Of a stretch of DNA of 64,000 nucleotides, positions 35,343-46,948 are shown in pieces. A program made the position numbers and the translations under genes. The notes beneath the pieces are model-generated. The model was not told the DNA's origin. It did not search any database and was given only the letters and a program-made list of their open reading frames with translations. Location of the stretch: NCBI RefSeq assembly GCF_016656965.1, contig NZ_CP067977.1, positions 2,008,501 to 2,072,500 on the forward strand, read 5' to 3'. The stretch comes from Brevundimonas vitisensis (lineage in GTDB: Bacteria > Pseudomonadota > Alphaproteobacteria > Caulobacterales > Caulobacteraceae). Numbering within the stretch: the stretch's first letter is position 1; each line of letters starts with the position of its first letter.

Positions 35343-37382
35343 CTAGGGTACGTGGGCGTCCAGTTCGTCCAGCCATACCCGCGCATTGCCGTCCGACGGC
35401 GCGCGCCAGTCGCCCCGCGGCGACAGGGAGCCGCCGGTCACCACCTTGGGCCCATTGGGCAGGGCCGAGCGCTTGAACTGGCTGGTGGCAAAGAAACGCA
35501 CCAGGAATTTGCGCAGCCAGGCCTTGATGGTCGCCAGGTCATATTCGACCCTCTCCTCGTCCGGCGTGTTGGCGGGCCAGTGACCGCTGGAGGCATCGCT
35601 CCAGGCCTGATGCGCCAGGAAGGCGACCTTGGACGGCGCGGTGCCGAACCGGGTGACGTGGAACAGGAAGAAGTCGTTCAGCGCATAGGGGCCGACCGTC
35701 CCCTCGGTCGACTGGATCTTGCCGTCGGCGCCGGCGGGCACCAGTTCGGGCGAGATTTCGGTGTCGAGGATGGCCTGCAGCACACCGGCCGCCCCGGCCA
35801 TGTCCTCGCGATGGGCCACCCAGCGGATCAGGTGCCGGATCAGCGTCTTGGCCACCCCGCCGTTGACGTTGTAGTGGCTCATATGGTCGCCGACGCCATA
35901 GGTGGCCCAGCCCAGGGCCAGTTCGGACAGATCGCCGGTCCCCAGCACCAGGGCCCGGTTCTGATTGGCCAGGCGGAACAGATAGTCGGTTCTCAGCCCC
36001 GCCTGGACGTTCTCGAAAGTGATGTCGTGGACCGGCTCGCCGTCCGCGAACGGATGGCCGATGTCCTTCAGCATCTGTTCGGCGGCGGGGCGGATATCCA
36101 GTTCACTGCCCGTGACGCCCAGGGCCGTCATCAGGGCCCAGGCATTGGCCTTGGTCCCGTCGGAGGTCGCGAACCCCGGCATCGTATAGGCCAGGATGTC
36201 GCTGCGCGGCAGGTCCAGCCGGTCGAAGGCGCGGCAGGCGACCAACAGGGCCTGGGTCGAATCCAGTCCGCCGGACACCCCGATGACCAGTCGCTTCGTT
36301 CCCGTCGCGGTCAGGCGCCGCATCAGCCCCTGAACCTGGATGTTGAAGGCCTCGAAACAGTCCTGGTCCAGTCGCGCCGGATCGTCCGGCACGAAGGGGA
36401 AGCGATCAAGGGGGCGGATCAGATCGCCTGTCGCGGTGCTCTCGCCGGCATCGAACGGCACGATCGTGGCCGCCTCGCCCTCCTGCCGGGCGCAGTCGGC
36501 AAAGGTGCCGTTCCGCAGCCGGTCCAGCCCGATCCGTCCGACATCGACATCGGCCACCGTCAATTGCGAGGTCATGGCGAACCGCTCGCTTTCGGCGAGC
36601 CTTGCCCCCAGTTCGTGGATGGTGGCCTGGCCGTCCCAGCCCAGATCGGTGGTGCTCTCACCCCAGCCGGAGGCTGAGAACACATAGGCGGCCATCGCGC
36701 GCATCGATTGACTGGCACACAGGACGGCGCGTTCCTCCGCCTTGCCGATGACGATGTTGGAGGCCGACAGGTTGCACAGGATGCGGGCTCCGGCCAGGGC
36801 CGCACGGGTGGACGGCGGCAGAGGGGCCCAGAAGTCCTCGCAGATCTCGACCGCAAAGACGAAACCGGGCCGGTTGGTCGCCTCGAAGATCAGACCCGGC
36901 GCGAAATCCACCGTCTCGCCGTTCAGAACGACCGTGTCCTCGCTGCGGGCCCCGGACGGGGCAAACCAGCGTTTCTCGTAATATTCCCGATAGTTGGGCA
37001 GAAAGGTCTTGGGCACGACGCCCAGTACTTCGCCCCCGCCCAGCACCACGGCGCAGTTGAACAGGGCGTCGCCATTTCGGATCGGGGCCCCGATCACGGC
37101 GATCACGCCGGTTTCGGCCGTCACCTGGGCCAGCCGGGCGATCTGGCGCTCGACCTCGACCAGCAGGGCATCCTGCATCAGAAGGTCATCGATGGCATAG
37201 GCGGTCAGGCTGAGTTCCGGAAAGACGATCAGGTCCACCCCCTGCTCGCCCGCCTGGCCGATCAGGGCCTCATGTTCTGCGGCATTGGCCACCGGATCGG
37301 CGATGTGCACCAGCGGCGTCGCGGCGGCGACCCGCACGAAGCTGTGGGTCCGGGCCGAATGAAAGGGGTGGGTCTTGGACAT
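35343..37382 (-). CDS. nadE: Glutamine-dependent NAD+ synthetase
   Basis: Last step of NAD synthesis, using glutamine nitrogen. It has 679 residues, the long two-domain form. The N-terminal nitrilase-type glutaminase (about 20-290) has the triad Glu in FPELSLTAYAIDDL, Lys in KTFLPNYREYYEKRWF, and Cys in VEICEDFWAP. The C-terminal synthetase has the P-loop GVSGGLDSTQALLV (about 366) and GTGDLSELALGWATYG. The start ATG at 37382 precedes HPFHSARTHSFVRVAAATP. Confidence 0.95.
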   Translation of the reverse strand: MSKTHPFHSARTHSFVRVAAATPLVHIADPVANAAEHEALIGQAGEQGVDLIVFPELSLTAYAIDDLLMQDALLVEVERQIARLAQVTAETGVIAVIGAPIRNGDALFNCAVVLGGGEVLGVVPKTFLPNYREYYEKRWFAPSGARSEDTVVLNGETVDFAPGLIFEATNRPGFVFAVEICEDFWAPLPPSTRAALAGARILCNLSASNIVIGKAEERAVLCASQSMRAMAAYVFSASGWGESTTDLGWDGQATIHELGARLAESERFAMTSQLTVADVDVGRIGLDRLRNGTFADCARQEGEAATIVPFDAGESTATGDLIRPLDRFPFVPDDPARLDQDCFEAFNIQVQGLMRRLTATGTKRLVIGVSGGLDSTQALLVACRAFDRLDLPRSDILAYTMPGFATSDGTKANAWALMTALGVTGSELDIRPAAEQMLKDIGHPFADGEPVHDITFENVQAGLRTDYLFRLANQNRALVLGTGDLSELALGWATYGVGDHMSHYNVNGGVAKTLIRHLIRWVAHREDMAGAAGVLQAILDTEISPELVPAGADGKIQSTEGTVGPYALNDFFLFHVTRFGTAPSKVAFLAHQAWSDASSGHWPANTPDEERVEYDLATIKAWLRKFLVRFFATSQFKRSALPNGPKVVTGGSLSPRGDWRAPSDGNARVWLDELDAHVP

Positions 37383-37523
37383 CAGATCTTCCGCTCATCC
37401 CCGCGACAGCGAGGACCCGGTCCTTTCGTAAGGCAAACCGGTCGGGTTCGCCATTCAGAGCAACGCCACAGGACAGGTGCGATAACGGGTGACGCTGCCC
37501 CGAGGCCCGGCTAAACCCACACC

Positions 37524-38459
37524 ATGACCGACGCCCCCAAGAAAGGCTGGTTCTCGCGCCTGAGCGAGGGCCTGTCGCGATCCTCCCGGCAGATGACCGA
37601 ACAGGTCGTCTCCGCCTTCGTCAAGGAACCGCTCAGCGAAGCGGCCCTGCAAGGGCTGGAGGAGCATCTGCTGGAAAGTGACCTGGGCCCCCGGGCCACA
37701 GACCGGATCGTCGCAAGGTTCCGGGAATTGCGCTTTGCGGCAGGAGCCAACGAGCTTGAGGTCAAGGAAGCTCTGGCCGAGGCCGTGGCCGCAGAACTGA
37801 TCGGGCACCAGGCGCGCTATGCGCCGCTGGAAGGGCCCCGGCCCTTCGTCACCCTGTTCGTCGGGGTCAATGGCTCGGGCAAGACGACGACCCTGGGCAA
37901 GATCGCCTCGGACCTGACGGCCCAGGGGGCCAAGGTCATGATCGTCGCCGCCGACACCTTCCGGGCCGCCGCCCGCGAACAGTTGAAGGTGTGGGCCGAG
38001 CGGGCCGGGGCCGACTTCGAAAGTCGCCGCGACGGGGCCGACCCGGCCGGCTTGGCCTTCGATGCCTATACCAAGGCGCGGGCCGAGAATTACGACGTCG
38101 TCCTGATCGATACGGCCGGACGGTTGCAGAACAAGTCCGCCCTGATGGACGAACTGCTCAAGATCGTTCGCGTGCTGAAGAAGATCGATCCGGACGCCCC
38201 GCATGAGACGCTCCTGGTCCTGGACGCCACGGTGGGCCGCAATGCCCTGGCCCAGGAACAGATCTTTGGCCGCACGGCCTATGTCTCCGGCCTGGTGATG
38301 ACCAAGCTGGATGGCACGGCCCGCGGCGGCGTCCTGGTGCCCGTGGCCCAGGCGTCCGACGCCCCGATCAAGCTGATCGGGGTGGGCGAGGGGGTCGACG
38401 ACTTGCAACCTTTCGACGCCCGCGCCTTTTCACGTTCCCTGGTGGGGCTGGAGAACTGA
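37524..38459 (+). CDS. ftsY: Signal recognition particle receptor FtsY
   Basis: SRP-receptor GTPase that docks ribosome-SRP complexes at the inner membrane. It has 311 residues: N domain (about 1-100) and G domain with G1 GVNGSGKTTTLGKI, G2 DTFRAAAREQL, G3 DTAGRLQNK, G4 TKLDGTARGG and a closing helix. The acidic A domain of E. coli FtsY is essentially absent, as in other alphaproteobacteria; membrane binding would use the N-terminal amphipathic segment (SRLSEGLSRSSRQM). yciB starts 2 bp after its stop. Confidence 0.95.
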   Translation: MTDAPKKGWFSRLSEGLSRSSRQMTEQVVSAFVKEPLSEAALQGLEEHLLESDLGPRATDRIVARFRELRFAAGANELEVKEALAEAVAAELIGHQARYAPLEGPRPFVTLFVGVNGSGKTTTLGKIASDLTAQGAKVMIVAADTFRAAAREQLKVWAERAGADFESRRDGADPAGLAFDAYTKARAENYDVVLIDTAGRLQNKSALMDELLKIVRVLKKIDPDAPHETLLVLDATVGRNALAQEQIFGRTAYVSGLVMTKLDGTARGGVLVPVAQASDAPIKLIGVGEGVDDLQPFDARAFSRSLVGLEN

Positions 38460-38461
38460 CC

Positions 38462-39100
38462 ATGACCGAGGTTGAGGCCACAGCTGCCCCCAATCGCCAG
38501 TGGATCCGCCAGGCCGTTGATTTCGGGGCGCTGGTCGCCTTCGGGGCGGCCTATATCGTGCACCGGGCGCGCGGGCTGGAGGGCGGCGAGGCCCTGGTTC
38601 AGGCGACCTGGGTGCTGGTCGCCGCCTCGGCGATCGCCCTGATCGTCGGCTATCTGGTGGAGCGGCGCCTGGCCCCCCTGCCGCTTCTGGCGGGCGGCTT
38701 TGCCCTGATCTTCGGCGTTCTGACGCTCTTTTTCCACGATCCGTCGGTGCTGAAGATCAAGCTGAGCATCCAGAACGGCCTGTTGGCCGCGATCCTGCTG
38801 GGGTCGCTGCCGCTGAAGAAATATCCGTTCAAATATCTGCTGGGGGATTCCATTCGCGTTACCGACGCAGCCTGGCGGACCCTGACCCTGCGCTACGGCC
38901 TGTATTTTGCGGCCATCGCCATCACCAACGAGATTGTCTGGCGCAACTACAGCGACGACACCTGGGTCGCGTTCCGGGGCATCATCTGGATCGCAGCCTG
39001 CGTCTTCGGCCTGGCCCAGGTGCCCTTCATCCTGAAGAATCTGATCAAGGACGAAGCGCCCGCCGTGCCCGGACCAACCTCGCCCGATCCCGGACTTTAG
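38462..39100 (+). CDS. yciB: Septation protein A (YciB/IspZ family)
   Basis: A 212-residue inner-membrane protein with about five transmembrane segments. Family signatures are the VLTLFFHDPSVLKIKLSIQN loop (about 82-101), YLLGDSIRVTDAAWRTLTLR and the NEIVWRNYSDDTWVAFRG block. YciB is linked to cell-envelope synthesis and septation in Enterobacteria and is widely conserved next to ftsY in alphaproteobacteria, which matches here. Confidence 0.93.
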   Translation: MTEVEATAAPNRQWIRQAVDFGALVAFGAAYIVHRARGLEGGEALVQATWVLVAASAIALIVGYLVERRLAPLPLLAGGFALIFGVLTLFFHDPSVLKIKLSIQNGLLAAILLGSLPLKKYPFKYLLGDSIRVTDAAWRTLTLRYGLYFAAIAITNEIVWRNYSDDTWVAFRGIIWIAACVFGLAQVPFILKNLIKDEAPAVPGPTSPDPGL

Positions 39101-39183
39101 CCGACGCGGACGGAAGGCCTGTCGTCAAATCGTAAAGGGCCCCTGATAACTGTCCGTGCGCGAACGCATGGGGACACGCTCAG

Positions 39184-39828
39184 ATGGTCAAATCCGGGAA
39201 ACAGGCGCGCCGGGCGGGGGCTCTGGCCGATTCGCCCAGTCACCTGATGCACCGCGCGCTGCAGCTGGCGCTGGACATCTATGCCGAGGAAATGGGGCCA
39301 AGCGGCCTGACCCAGCGCCAGTTCGCCGTGCTGGAGGCGGTTTCGGCGAAGTCGGGCCTGACCCAGACCGACCTCGTCCGGGCGACGGGCATCGATCGCT
39401 CGACCCTGGCCGATCTGGTCTCGCGCATGACCACAAAGGGGCTGCTGGAGCGGGAGCGTTCGACCCTGGACGCTCGCGCCAAGGCCGTCCGTCTGTCGCC
39501 GTCAGGAACCGAGGCGCTGGAGACCGCACGTCCCCGCGTCGTCGCCGCCGACAAACGCATCATGGCTCTGTTGCCCAAGAACAAGCGCGACGGCTTCCTT
39601 GAACTGCTGGGTGAGTTGGGGGCCGCGGCCGATGCCGCCCCCGAGCAGGCCAAGACCGAGGCCAAGGCCTTGAAGAAGGCCCAGAAGGAAGCCCGCAAGG
39701 CTGAAAAGGCCGCGCGCAAGGCCGAGCCCAAGCCCGAAAAGGCCCCCAAGCCGCCCAAGGCCGAAAAAGCGCCCAAGCCCAAGAAGGCCAAGCCCGCGCC
39801 GGTGCCGGAAGCCGAACCGGTCGGCTAG
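39184..39828 (+). CDS. MarR-family regulator with a histone H1-like basic tail
   Basis: A 214-residue protein. Residues about 15-150 are a MarR winged helix (LTQRQFAVLEAVSAKSGLTQ, TDLVRATGIDRSTLADLVSR and the wing KAVRLSPSGTEALE). Residues about 155-214 are a Lys/Ala/Pro/Glu repeat (AKTEAKALKKAQKEARKAEK, then KPEKAPKPPKAEKAPKPKKA), like eukaryotic H1 or bacterial HU/HrdB tails. The tail would add unspecific DNA affinity. It is a single gene whose stop overlaps the convergent gene at 39825 by 4 bp. Confidence 0.85.
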   Translation: MVKSGKQARRAGALADSPSHLMHRALQLALDIYAEEMGPSGLTQRQFAVLEAVSAKSGLTQTDLVRATGIDRSTLADLVSRMTTKGLLERERSTLDARAKAVRLSPSGTEALETARPRVVAADKRIMALLPKNKRDGFLELLGELGAAADAAPEQAKTEAKALKKAQKEARKAEKAARKAEPKPEKAPKPPKAEKAPKPKKAKPAPVPEAEPVG

Positions 39829-40055
39829 ACGCGAATATCCAGCAGGCTGCCGGGGCGCGGGTCTCGCTCAGGGCTCGCCGAACGGGTCGGGGCCGCGGTC
39901 AGCGGGCTGGGCTGCGGGGTCTGCTGAACCGCCACGGACGGCTCAGCCTGAGCCAGGGCCGCACGAAAAAAGGCTGCCTGTGCCGAACGGACCGCCGCGC
40001 CGGGCTCGGGCCGCACGGTCGGCATGGCAGGCAGGTCGGGCCGAATCGAAGACAT
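39825..40055 (-). CDS. Small hypothetical protein with conserved C-terminus
   Basis: A 76-residue Pro/Ala-rich, probably disordered protein (MSSIRPDLPAMPTVRPEPGA) with a sharply ending motif RPGSLLDIRV. The start has GAGG six bases upstream. A terminal xGSLLDIRV-like motif looks like a short linear interaction peptide. It is the last gene of the minus-strand stretch running from the ccm operon, 41 bp after ccmG. The function is unknown. Confidence 0.6.
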   Translation of the reverse strand: MSSIRPDLPAMPTVRPEPGAAVRSAQAAFFRAALAQAEPSVAVQQTPQPSPLTAAPTRSASPERDPRPGSLLDIRV

Positions 40056-40096
40056 GCCTCAAGGTTAACGAAACCCGTCTGAAAAGGGTTAACGCC

Positions 40097-40663
40097 TTAT
40101 CGCTCCGTCGCGGTCGGCAAGGGGCGGGCCGGGGCCTGCATGGCGTCGACCAGCCGCTGGACGTCCCGTTCGTCGATCAGTGGGCCGGAATGTTTGGCCA
40201 CGATCCGGCCCATGGCGTCGACGGCGAAGGTCTCGGGCACCCCCGACACGCCCAGGTCCAGCCCGGCCCGTCCCTCGGCATCGACCAGTACCATGGCATA
40301 GGGGTCGCCCAGCCGGTCCAGGAAGGCCCGTGTCGCAATCGGATCGTCCTTGTATGCCACCCCGACGATGGCCACGCCCTGAGCCCGCAGCGCCATCAGC
40401 TTCGGATGCTCCACCTGGCAGGGGGCACACCAGCTGGCGAACAGATTGACCAGCATCGGGCGTCCGACGCCTGCGGTTTTCAGATCGACCATCCCGGGAC
40501 CGGCGGTATCGCCCGTCAGCATGGGCAGGACCGTCTCGGGCACCGCCTGACCGACCAGGGCGTCAGGCTTGAATTCGGGATCGCGTTTCAGCGACCAGCC
40601 GACGAACAGCACGGCCAGGGCGACCAGCACCACAAGCGGGATCAGGGCCAACCAGCGGTTCAT
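40097..40663 (-). CDS. ccmG: Thiol:disulfide oxidoreductase CcmG/DsbE
   Basis: Periplasmic membrane-anchored thioredoxin that keeps apocytochrome c cysteines reduced for haem attachment. It has 188 residues: an N-terminal anchor (about 6-24, ALIPLVVLVALAVLFVGWSL), active site ASWCAPCQVEH (about 83-93) and the family cis-Pro GVPETF (about 145). Its start overlaps the ccmD stop by 4 bp, as the last gene of ccmABCDG. Confidence 0.94.
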   Translation of the reverse strand: MNRWLALIPLVVLVALAVLFVGWSLKRDPEFKPDALVGQAVPETVLPMLTGDTAGPGMVDLKTAGVGRPMLVNLFASWCAPCQVEHPKLMALRAQGVAIVGVAYKDDPIATRAFLDRLGDPYAMVLVDAEGRAGLDLGVSGVPETFAVDAMGRIVAKHSGPLIDERDVQRLVDAMQAPARPLPTATER

Positions 40664-40875
40664 GGCATGCTTGTTTCGGCTGCCGCGCTTCGCGCTACGT
40701 GAGCCGGACCCTCGGGGGTGGTCGGGTCGGTGCCGGCCTCCAGCCGCGCCATCTCCGTCTTCCAGCGGCGCGCCGCCGCCACCGCTCGGACGACGATGGC
40801 GCCCAGGCCCAGGGCGCTGATCGCCCAGGCGGACCAGACGAAGACGGCATAGGGACTCATGTCCAGATCCAGCAT
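40660..40875 (-). CDS. ccmD: Haem exporter protein CcmD
   Basis: A small single-span protein that helps release holo-CcmE from CcmABC. It has 71 residues with a membrane helix about 8-30 (YAVFVWSAWAISALGLGAIV) and a basic cytoplasmic flank (RAVAAARRWKTEM). The start is ATG at 40875, sharing its A with the end of ccmC; an alternative ATG is at 40860. Recognition rests on size, topology and position. Confidence 0.88.
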   Translation of the reverse strand: MLDLDMSPYAVFVWSAWAISALGLGAIVVRAVAAARRWKTEMARLEAGTDPTTPEGPAHVARSAAAETSMP

Positions 40876-41594
40876 CAGGCCTCCATTGCTCGCCGCGCCC
40901 TGAGGGTCATGACCCGTCGCCGCCGCACCTCGGCGCGGATGGCGGTCAGCCAGACGGCCCCGAACAGGGCCCCATAGGCGGCCATCATTACCAGCAGCGG
41001 GGCCAGATAGGATGAATCCAGACTGGTCCCCCCCATCCGCAGCAGGCTGGCCGGCTGGTGCAGGGTGTTCCACCAGTCGACCGAGAATTTGACGATGGGC
41101 AGGTTGATCAGCCCGACCAGGCCCAGCACGGCCGCGGCCCTGGCGCCCCGCGCCTCGTCATCGATCGCGGACCTCAGGGCCATATAGCCCACGTAAAACA
41201 GAAACAGCACCAGAACCGACGTCAGCCGCGCGTCCCACACCCACCAGGTCCCCCACATCGGCTGCCCCCAGAGAGAGCCGGTGACCAGGGCCAGGGCGGT
41301 GAAGACCGCCCCCGGCAGGGCCGCCGCCCGCGCTGCCGCATCGGCCAGAACGTGGCGGAACACCAGGCTGAAGAAACTGGCCACGCCCAGTGCCCCATAG
41401 GCCATCAGCCCCAGGCTGGCGGCCGGCACATGCACGAACATGATCCGCACCGTGTCGCCCTGCTGATAGTCTTCCGGTGCTGTGAACGACAGCCATGTGC
41501 CGACCACCAGCAACAGGCCGGCGACCGCCCACAGCACGGGCGTCAGCGGACGGGTGAACCGCATGAAGCGATCGGGATTGGCCAGGCCGAACAT
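40875..41594 (-). CDS. ccmC: Haem exporter permease CcmC
   Basis: Delivers haem to CcmE on the periplasmic face. It has 239 residues and six transmembrane segments. The tryptophan-rich motif WGTWWVWDARLTSVL (about 112-126) and flanking haem-ligand His in HVPAAS (about 55) and in NTLHQPAS (about 176) are present. It lies 64 bp after ccmB and runs into ccmD. Confidence 0.95.
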   Translation of the reverse strand: MFGLANPDRFMRFTRPLTPVLWAVAGLLLVVGTWLSFTAPEDYQQGDTVRIMFVHVPAASLGLMAYGALGVASFFSLVFRHVLADAAARAAALPGAVFTALALVTGSLWGQPMWGTWWVWDARLTSVLVLFLFYVGYMALRSAIDDEARGARAAAVLGLVGLINLPIVKFSVDWWNTLHQPASLLRMGGTSLDSSYLAPLLVMMAAYGALFGAVWLTAIRAEVRRRRVMTLRARRAMEA

Positions 41595-41658
41595 GATGAT
41601 GGGTCTTTAGCGACCTATTCTCGGCCGCGCTACTTGGGCCCGTGTCGCATGACCCCGG

Positions 41659-42324
41659 CTATCCCTGGGCGTTGCGGATGGCGGCGGCGGCGGCAAAGGG
41701 AGAAATGACGGCCGCGAACAGCACATAGGCACCCAGCAGGGCCATGCCCGACAGGGGGCTGAGGCCCTCGGCCGCCCGGTCCAGGGCCCCCGCACCGAAC
41801 ACCACCGGCGGTATGAACAGGGGCAGCACCACCACCGCGATCAGCAGCCCGCCTCGCCGCGCGCCCAGGGCCAGGGCCGCCCCCATGGCTCCGGTGAAGG
41901 CGAAGCCCATCCCGCCGAGCGCCGCCGTCAGACCCGTCAGCACGATCAGGGACGGCGACTGACCCAGGATCAGTGCCGCCAGCGGTGCGGCAAGGGCCAG
42001 AGGCAGGCCCGTCGCCAACCATTGGGACAGGGCCTTGATCACCACGACCGTCTCCAGGGGCAGGGGCCCGGTGGTCAGCAAATCCAGCGCCCCGTCTTCC
42101 AGGTCACGCTCGAACAGTCGTTCCAGAGACAGCAGCGACGCCAACGCCAGGGCAAGCCAGGTCATGCCCCCGGCAACCGGCCTCAGGACCGCGTCATCCG
42201 CCCCCACCGCCAGGGGCAGGATACCGGTCAGGCACAGCAGGAAGCCGCAGGCCAGCAGGGGGCCGCCACCCCCGCCCCAGGCCAGCGACAGCTCGCGCCG
42301 CAGCAGGATCGCGACGCCGCTCAT
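41659..42324 (-). CDS. ccmB: Haem exporter permease CcmB
   Basis: Permease partner of the CcmA ATPase. It has 221 residues and about six hydrophobic segments. The family start [20 protein letters not shown], the [20 protein letters not shown] loop (about 67-86) that contacts CcmA, and [20 protein letters not shown] are clear. The first codon overlaps the ccmA stop by 4 bp. Confidence 0.93.
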   Translation of the reverse strand: MSGVAILLRRELSLAWGGGGGPLLACGFLLCLTGILPLAVGADDAVLRPVAGGMTWLALALASLLSLERLFERDLEDGALDLLTTGPLPLETVVVIKALSQWLATGLPLALAAPLAALILGQSPSLIVLTGLTAALGGMGFAFTGAMGAALALGARRGGLLIAVVVLPLFIPPVVFGAGALDRAAEGLSPLSGMALLGAYVLFAAVISPFAAAAAIRNAQG

Positions 42325-42935
42325 CGCCCGCCCCCCAGGTCCAGCGCGCGGGCGGGTATGGGCAGGGGATCATGGACGGCGGCCAGGATCACGCCGCCCC
42401 CCTTCAGATGGTCCTGCATCATCGTGCCGACCCGTTCGCGCCAGCGGGCATCCAGCGGACTGAGCGGCTCGTCCAGCAGCCACAGCGCGCGCGGCGCGGC
42501 GATCATCCGGGCCAGGGCCAGGCGCCGCCGTTGTCCGGCCGACAGCTTCCTGACCTCCAGGTCCAGCAGGGGCTCCAGCCCCAGGGCCGCGACCGCCGGA
42601 TCGACATTTTCGCCGCCCAGCCAGCCGGCCTGAAACGCCAGTTCCTCGCGCGCCGTGCGGCCGCCCTTCAGCCCGTCCAGATGGCCCAGCATATGGATGT
42701 GCTGCCCCCGCACCGTCTCGGCGTCCAAGGCACCGTCGGGGCCTTCAAAGCCGATCGTCCCCGCTTCGGGCCGGATGAATCTCGCCACGGCCCGCAGAAG
42801 ACTGGTCTTGCCCGCCCCATTGGCCCCGGTCAGGGCGACGGCCTCGCCCGCCCGTATCGACAGGCTGAGATCGCGGAACAGCAGGCGTTCGCCGCGCATG
42901 ATCGACAGGCCGGAAAGGGTGAGGGCGGTGATCAC
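42321..42935 (-). CDS. ccmA: Haem exporter ATP-binding protein CcmA
   Basis: ABC ATPase that drives release of haem-loaded CcmE. It has 204 residues: Walker [12 protein letters not shown] (about 37-47), signature [14 protein letters not shown], Walker [16 protein letters not shown]. It is the first gene of ccmABCDG, divergent from acnA with 188 bp between them. ccmE, ccmF and ccmH are not in the window and must lie elsewhere. Confidence 0.94.
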   Translation of the reverse strand: MITALTLSGLSIMRGERLLFRDLSLSIRAGEAVALTGANGAGKTSLLRAVARFIRPEAGTIGFEGPDGALDAETVRGQHIHMLGHLDGLKGGRTAREELAFQAGWLGGENVDPAVAALGLEPLLDLEVRKLSAGQRRRLALARMIAAPRALWLLDEPLSPLDARWRERVGTMMQDHLKGGGVILAAVHDPLPIPARALDLGGGR

Positions 42936-43123
42936 GAAGTGCGAACCTTTCGCAATGTCCCTTCACACGTCATGGATACATGGACGAACGGCCCAGCCGG
43001 GATTATGAACCCGGTCGCCGCAGCAGGCTTTCTGCGCGCGCGTCGGGGACCTGTGTGCCCCGATGTTCGCCGCGCGAGGGCGCGACCGGATGTCCGGGCG
43101 GCTTTGACCAGAGGAAGCTCTCC

Positions 43124-45820
<2,697 letters not shown>

Positions 45821-45824
45821 AAAG

Positions 45825-45884
45825 GCCCCTCACACCCTCTCCCTCCCCCGCCGGGGGAGGGTGGCCGGGCCGTCAGGTCCGGTG
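45825..45884. repeat. Host intergenic inverted repeat, apparently cut by the prophage
   Basis: CCCCTCACACCCTC leads into CCCTCCCCCGCCGGGGGAGGG (a perfect stem) and then GGTGGCCGGGCCGTCAGGTCCGGTG (given in pieces: GGTGGCCGGG, CAGGTCCGGTG). The right arm should continue as GGTGTGAGGGG to mirror the left but departs after GGTGT. This is the acnA terminator region and the same repeat type as 26320-26462. Confidence 0.6.
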
Positions 45885-45958
45885 TAGCGCGCCATTTGGT
45901 TTTGTAATTCCGGACACTTGCTTCTGTAGCACTTTCGTCCGCTTCCGCGACTGCCGAA

Positions 45959-45990
45959 AGGCCGGTCTGAAGCGAACCTCAGACCGGCCT
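45959..45990 (-). terminator. Terminator of the phage late operon
   Basis: AGGCCGGTCTGA and TCAGACCGGCCT form a perfect 12-bp stem around an eight-base loop, 11 bp past the methyltransferase stop. Read leftwards it is followed by TTTCGG. It probably ends the phage minus-strand transcript. Confidence 0.7.
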
Positions 45991-46000
45991 CGGGCTGGCC

Positions 46001-46843
46001 TCAGGCTGGGGTCTGGATGATCAGCTCCTTGGCCCCCACGCCGCCCTTGCCCGGCAGGGTATAGGTGACGCCGACCGCCTCGATAGCCGCCCAGGCGAAG
46101 ATGGCCCGCACCTCGGGCGTATCGTTCAGCGACAGCATGAACCGGCCGCGCAGGCCTTGGAGCAGGCCGCTCAGCCGCTCGAAGTCATCCGGGCCGAACA
46201 TGCCCGGCCCGTAGTCGTCCTCGCAGCCCCAATATGGAGGGTCGATGTAGAACAGGACGCCCGGCCGGTCGTAGCGGGGGATCAGCCGATCATAGGGCAG
46301 GTTCTCGATCAGCACTCCCGCCAGCCGCTCATGGATGTCGGCCAAGCGCGGGACGATCTGGGTGAAGTCGAATCGCGCCCTCTGACCGTGACTGACACCG
46401 ATCGAGCGGTCGGTGACCTTCCCGCCGAACGCCAGGGTCTGCAAATAGAGGAACCGGGCCGCCCGTCGCAGATCGGTCAGGGTGGTGGGGTCCTGGCGCA
46501 TCAGCCGGTCGAACTCGCTACGGCTCGACAGCTTGAACCGCAGCATTTCGGTGAACGGCACATAATGTTCCTGAAGCACGCGGAACAGACAGGCCACATC
46601 GCCCGACAGGTCGTTGATCACTTCCATTTTGGGGCGGCAGTCGCGGCGAAAGAAGACGCCGCCCATGCCCACGAAGGGCTCGACATAGGTGTGGTGGTCG
46701 ATCGCGCCGATCCGTTCGACTAGGCGGCGCGACAGGTTACGCTTGCCGCCTTGATAGGCAGCGGGCGGCCGGATCGGATCGATCGGCCGAAGGGGGGTGG
46801 ACTCCGTCACTGTTACTCGCTCGATTGTCCCCGCCGGGTGCAC
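46001..46843 (-). CDS. Phage D12-class adenine-specific DNA methyltransferase (Dam-like)
   Basis: Methylates adenine N6 in DNA. It has 280 residues. The SAM-binding motifs are AAYQGGKRNLSRRL (about 28-41) and YVEPFVGMGGVFFRRD (about 53-68). The catalytic DPPYWG is at about 200. The recognition domain is between them. Starts are GTG at 46843 or GTG at 46810 (after a GAGCGAG site). It is the last phage gene before the host junction, the place of the DNA-modification gene mom in Mu, so it probably shields phage DNA from host restriction. Confidence 0.88.
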   Translation of the reverse strand: MHPAGTIERVTVTESTPLRPIDPIRPPAAYQGGKRNLSRRLVERIGAIDHHTYVEPFVGMGGVFFRRDCRPKMEVINDLSGDVACLFRVLQEHYVPFTEMLRFKLSSRSEFDRLMRQDPTTLTDLRRAARFLYLQTLAFGGKVTDRSIGVSHGQRARFDFTQIVPRLADIHERLAGVLIENLPYDRLIPRYDRPGVLFYIDPPYWGCEDDYGPGMFGPDDFERLSGLLQGLRGRFMLSLNDTPEVRAIFAWAAIEAVGVTYTLPGKGGVGAKELIIQTPA

Positions 46844-46898
46844 CGGTGGCGGGACGGAAGGCGGCCATGGCCGCCCGATGTGCAGGCTCTGTTCCTGC

Positions 46899-46943
46899 GG
46901 TTAGGGCGCTCCAACGCCCTAACCCCCGCCCAAAGGCGGGGGA
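46899..46943 (-). terminator. Two adjacent hairpins after the tail genes
   Basis: GTTAGGGCG / CGCCCTAAC and CCCCCGCC / GGCGGGGG are back-to-back stem loops in the 105-bp gap between the methyltransferase start and the preceding gene. No T tract is seen. They may separate the methyltransferase from the tail transcript. Confidence 0.45.
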
Positions 46944-46948
46944 ATGTC

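Noticed and set aside
40065..40093. CtrA site before the small gene at 40,055
   Set aside because: Two TTAACC half sites are present but 24 bp apart; the CtrA spacing is seven bases between half sites.
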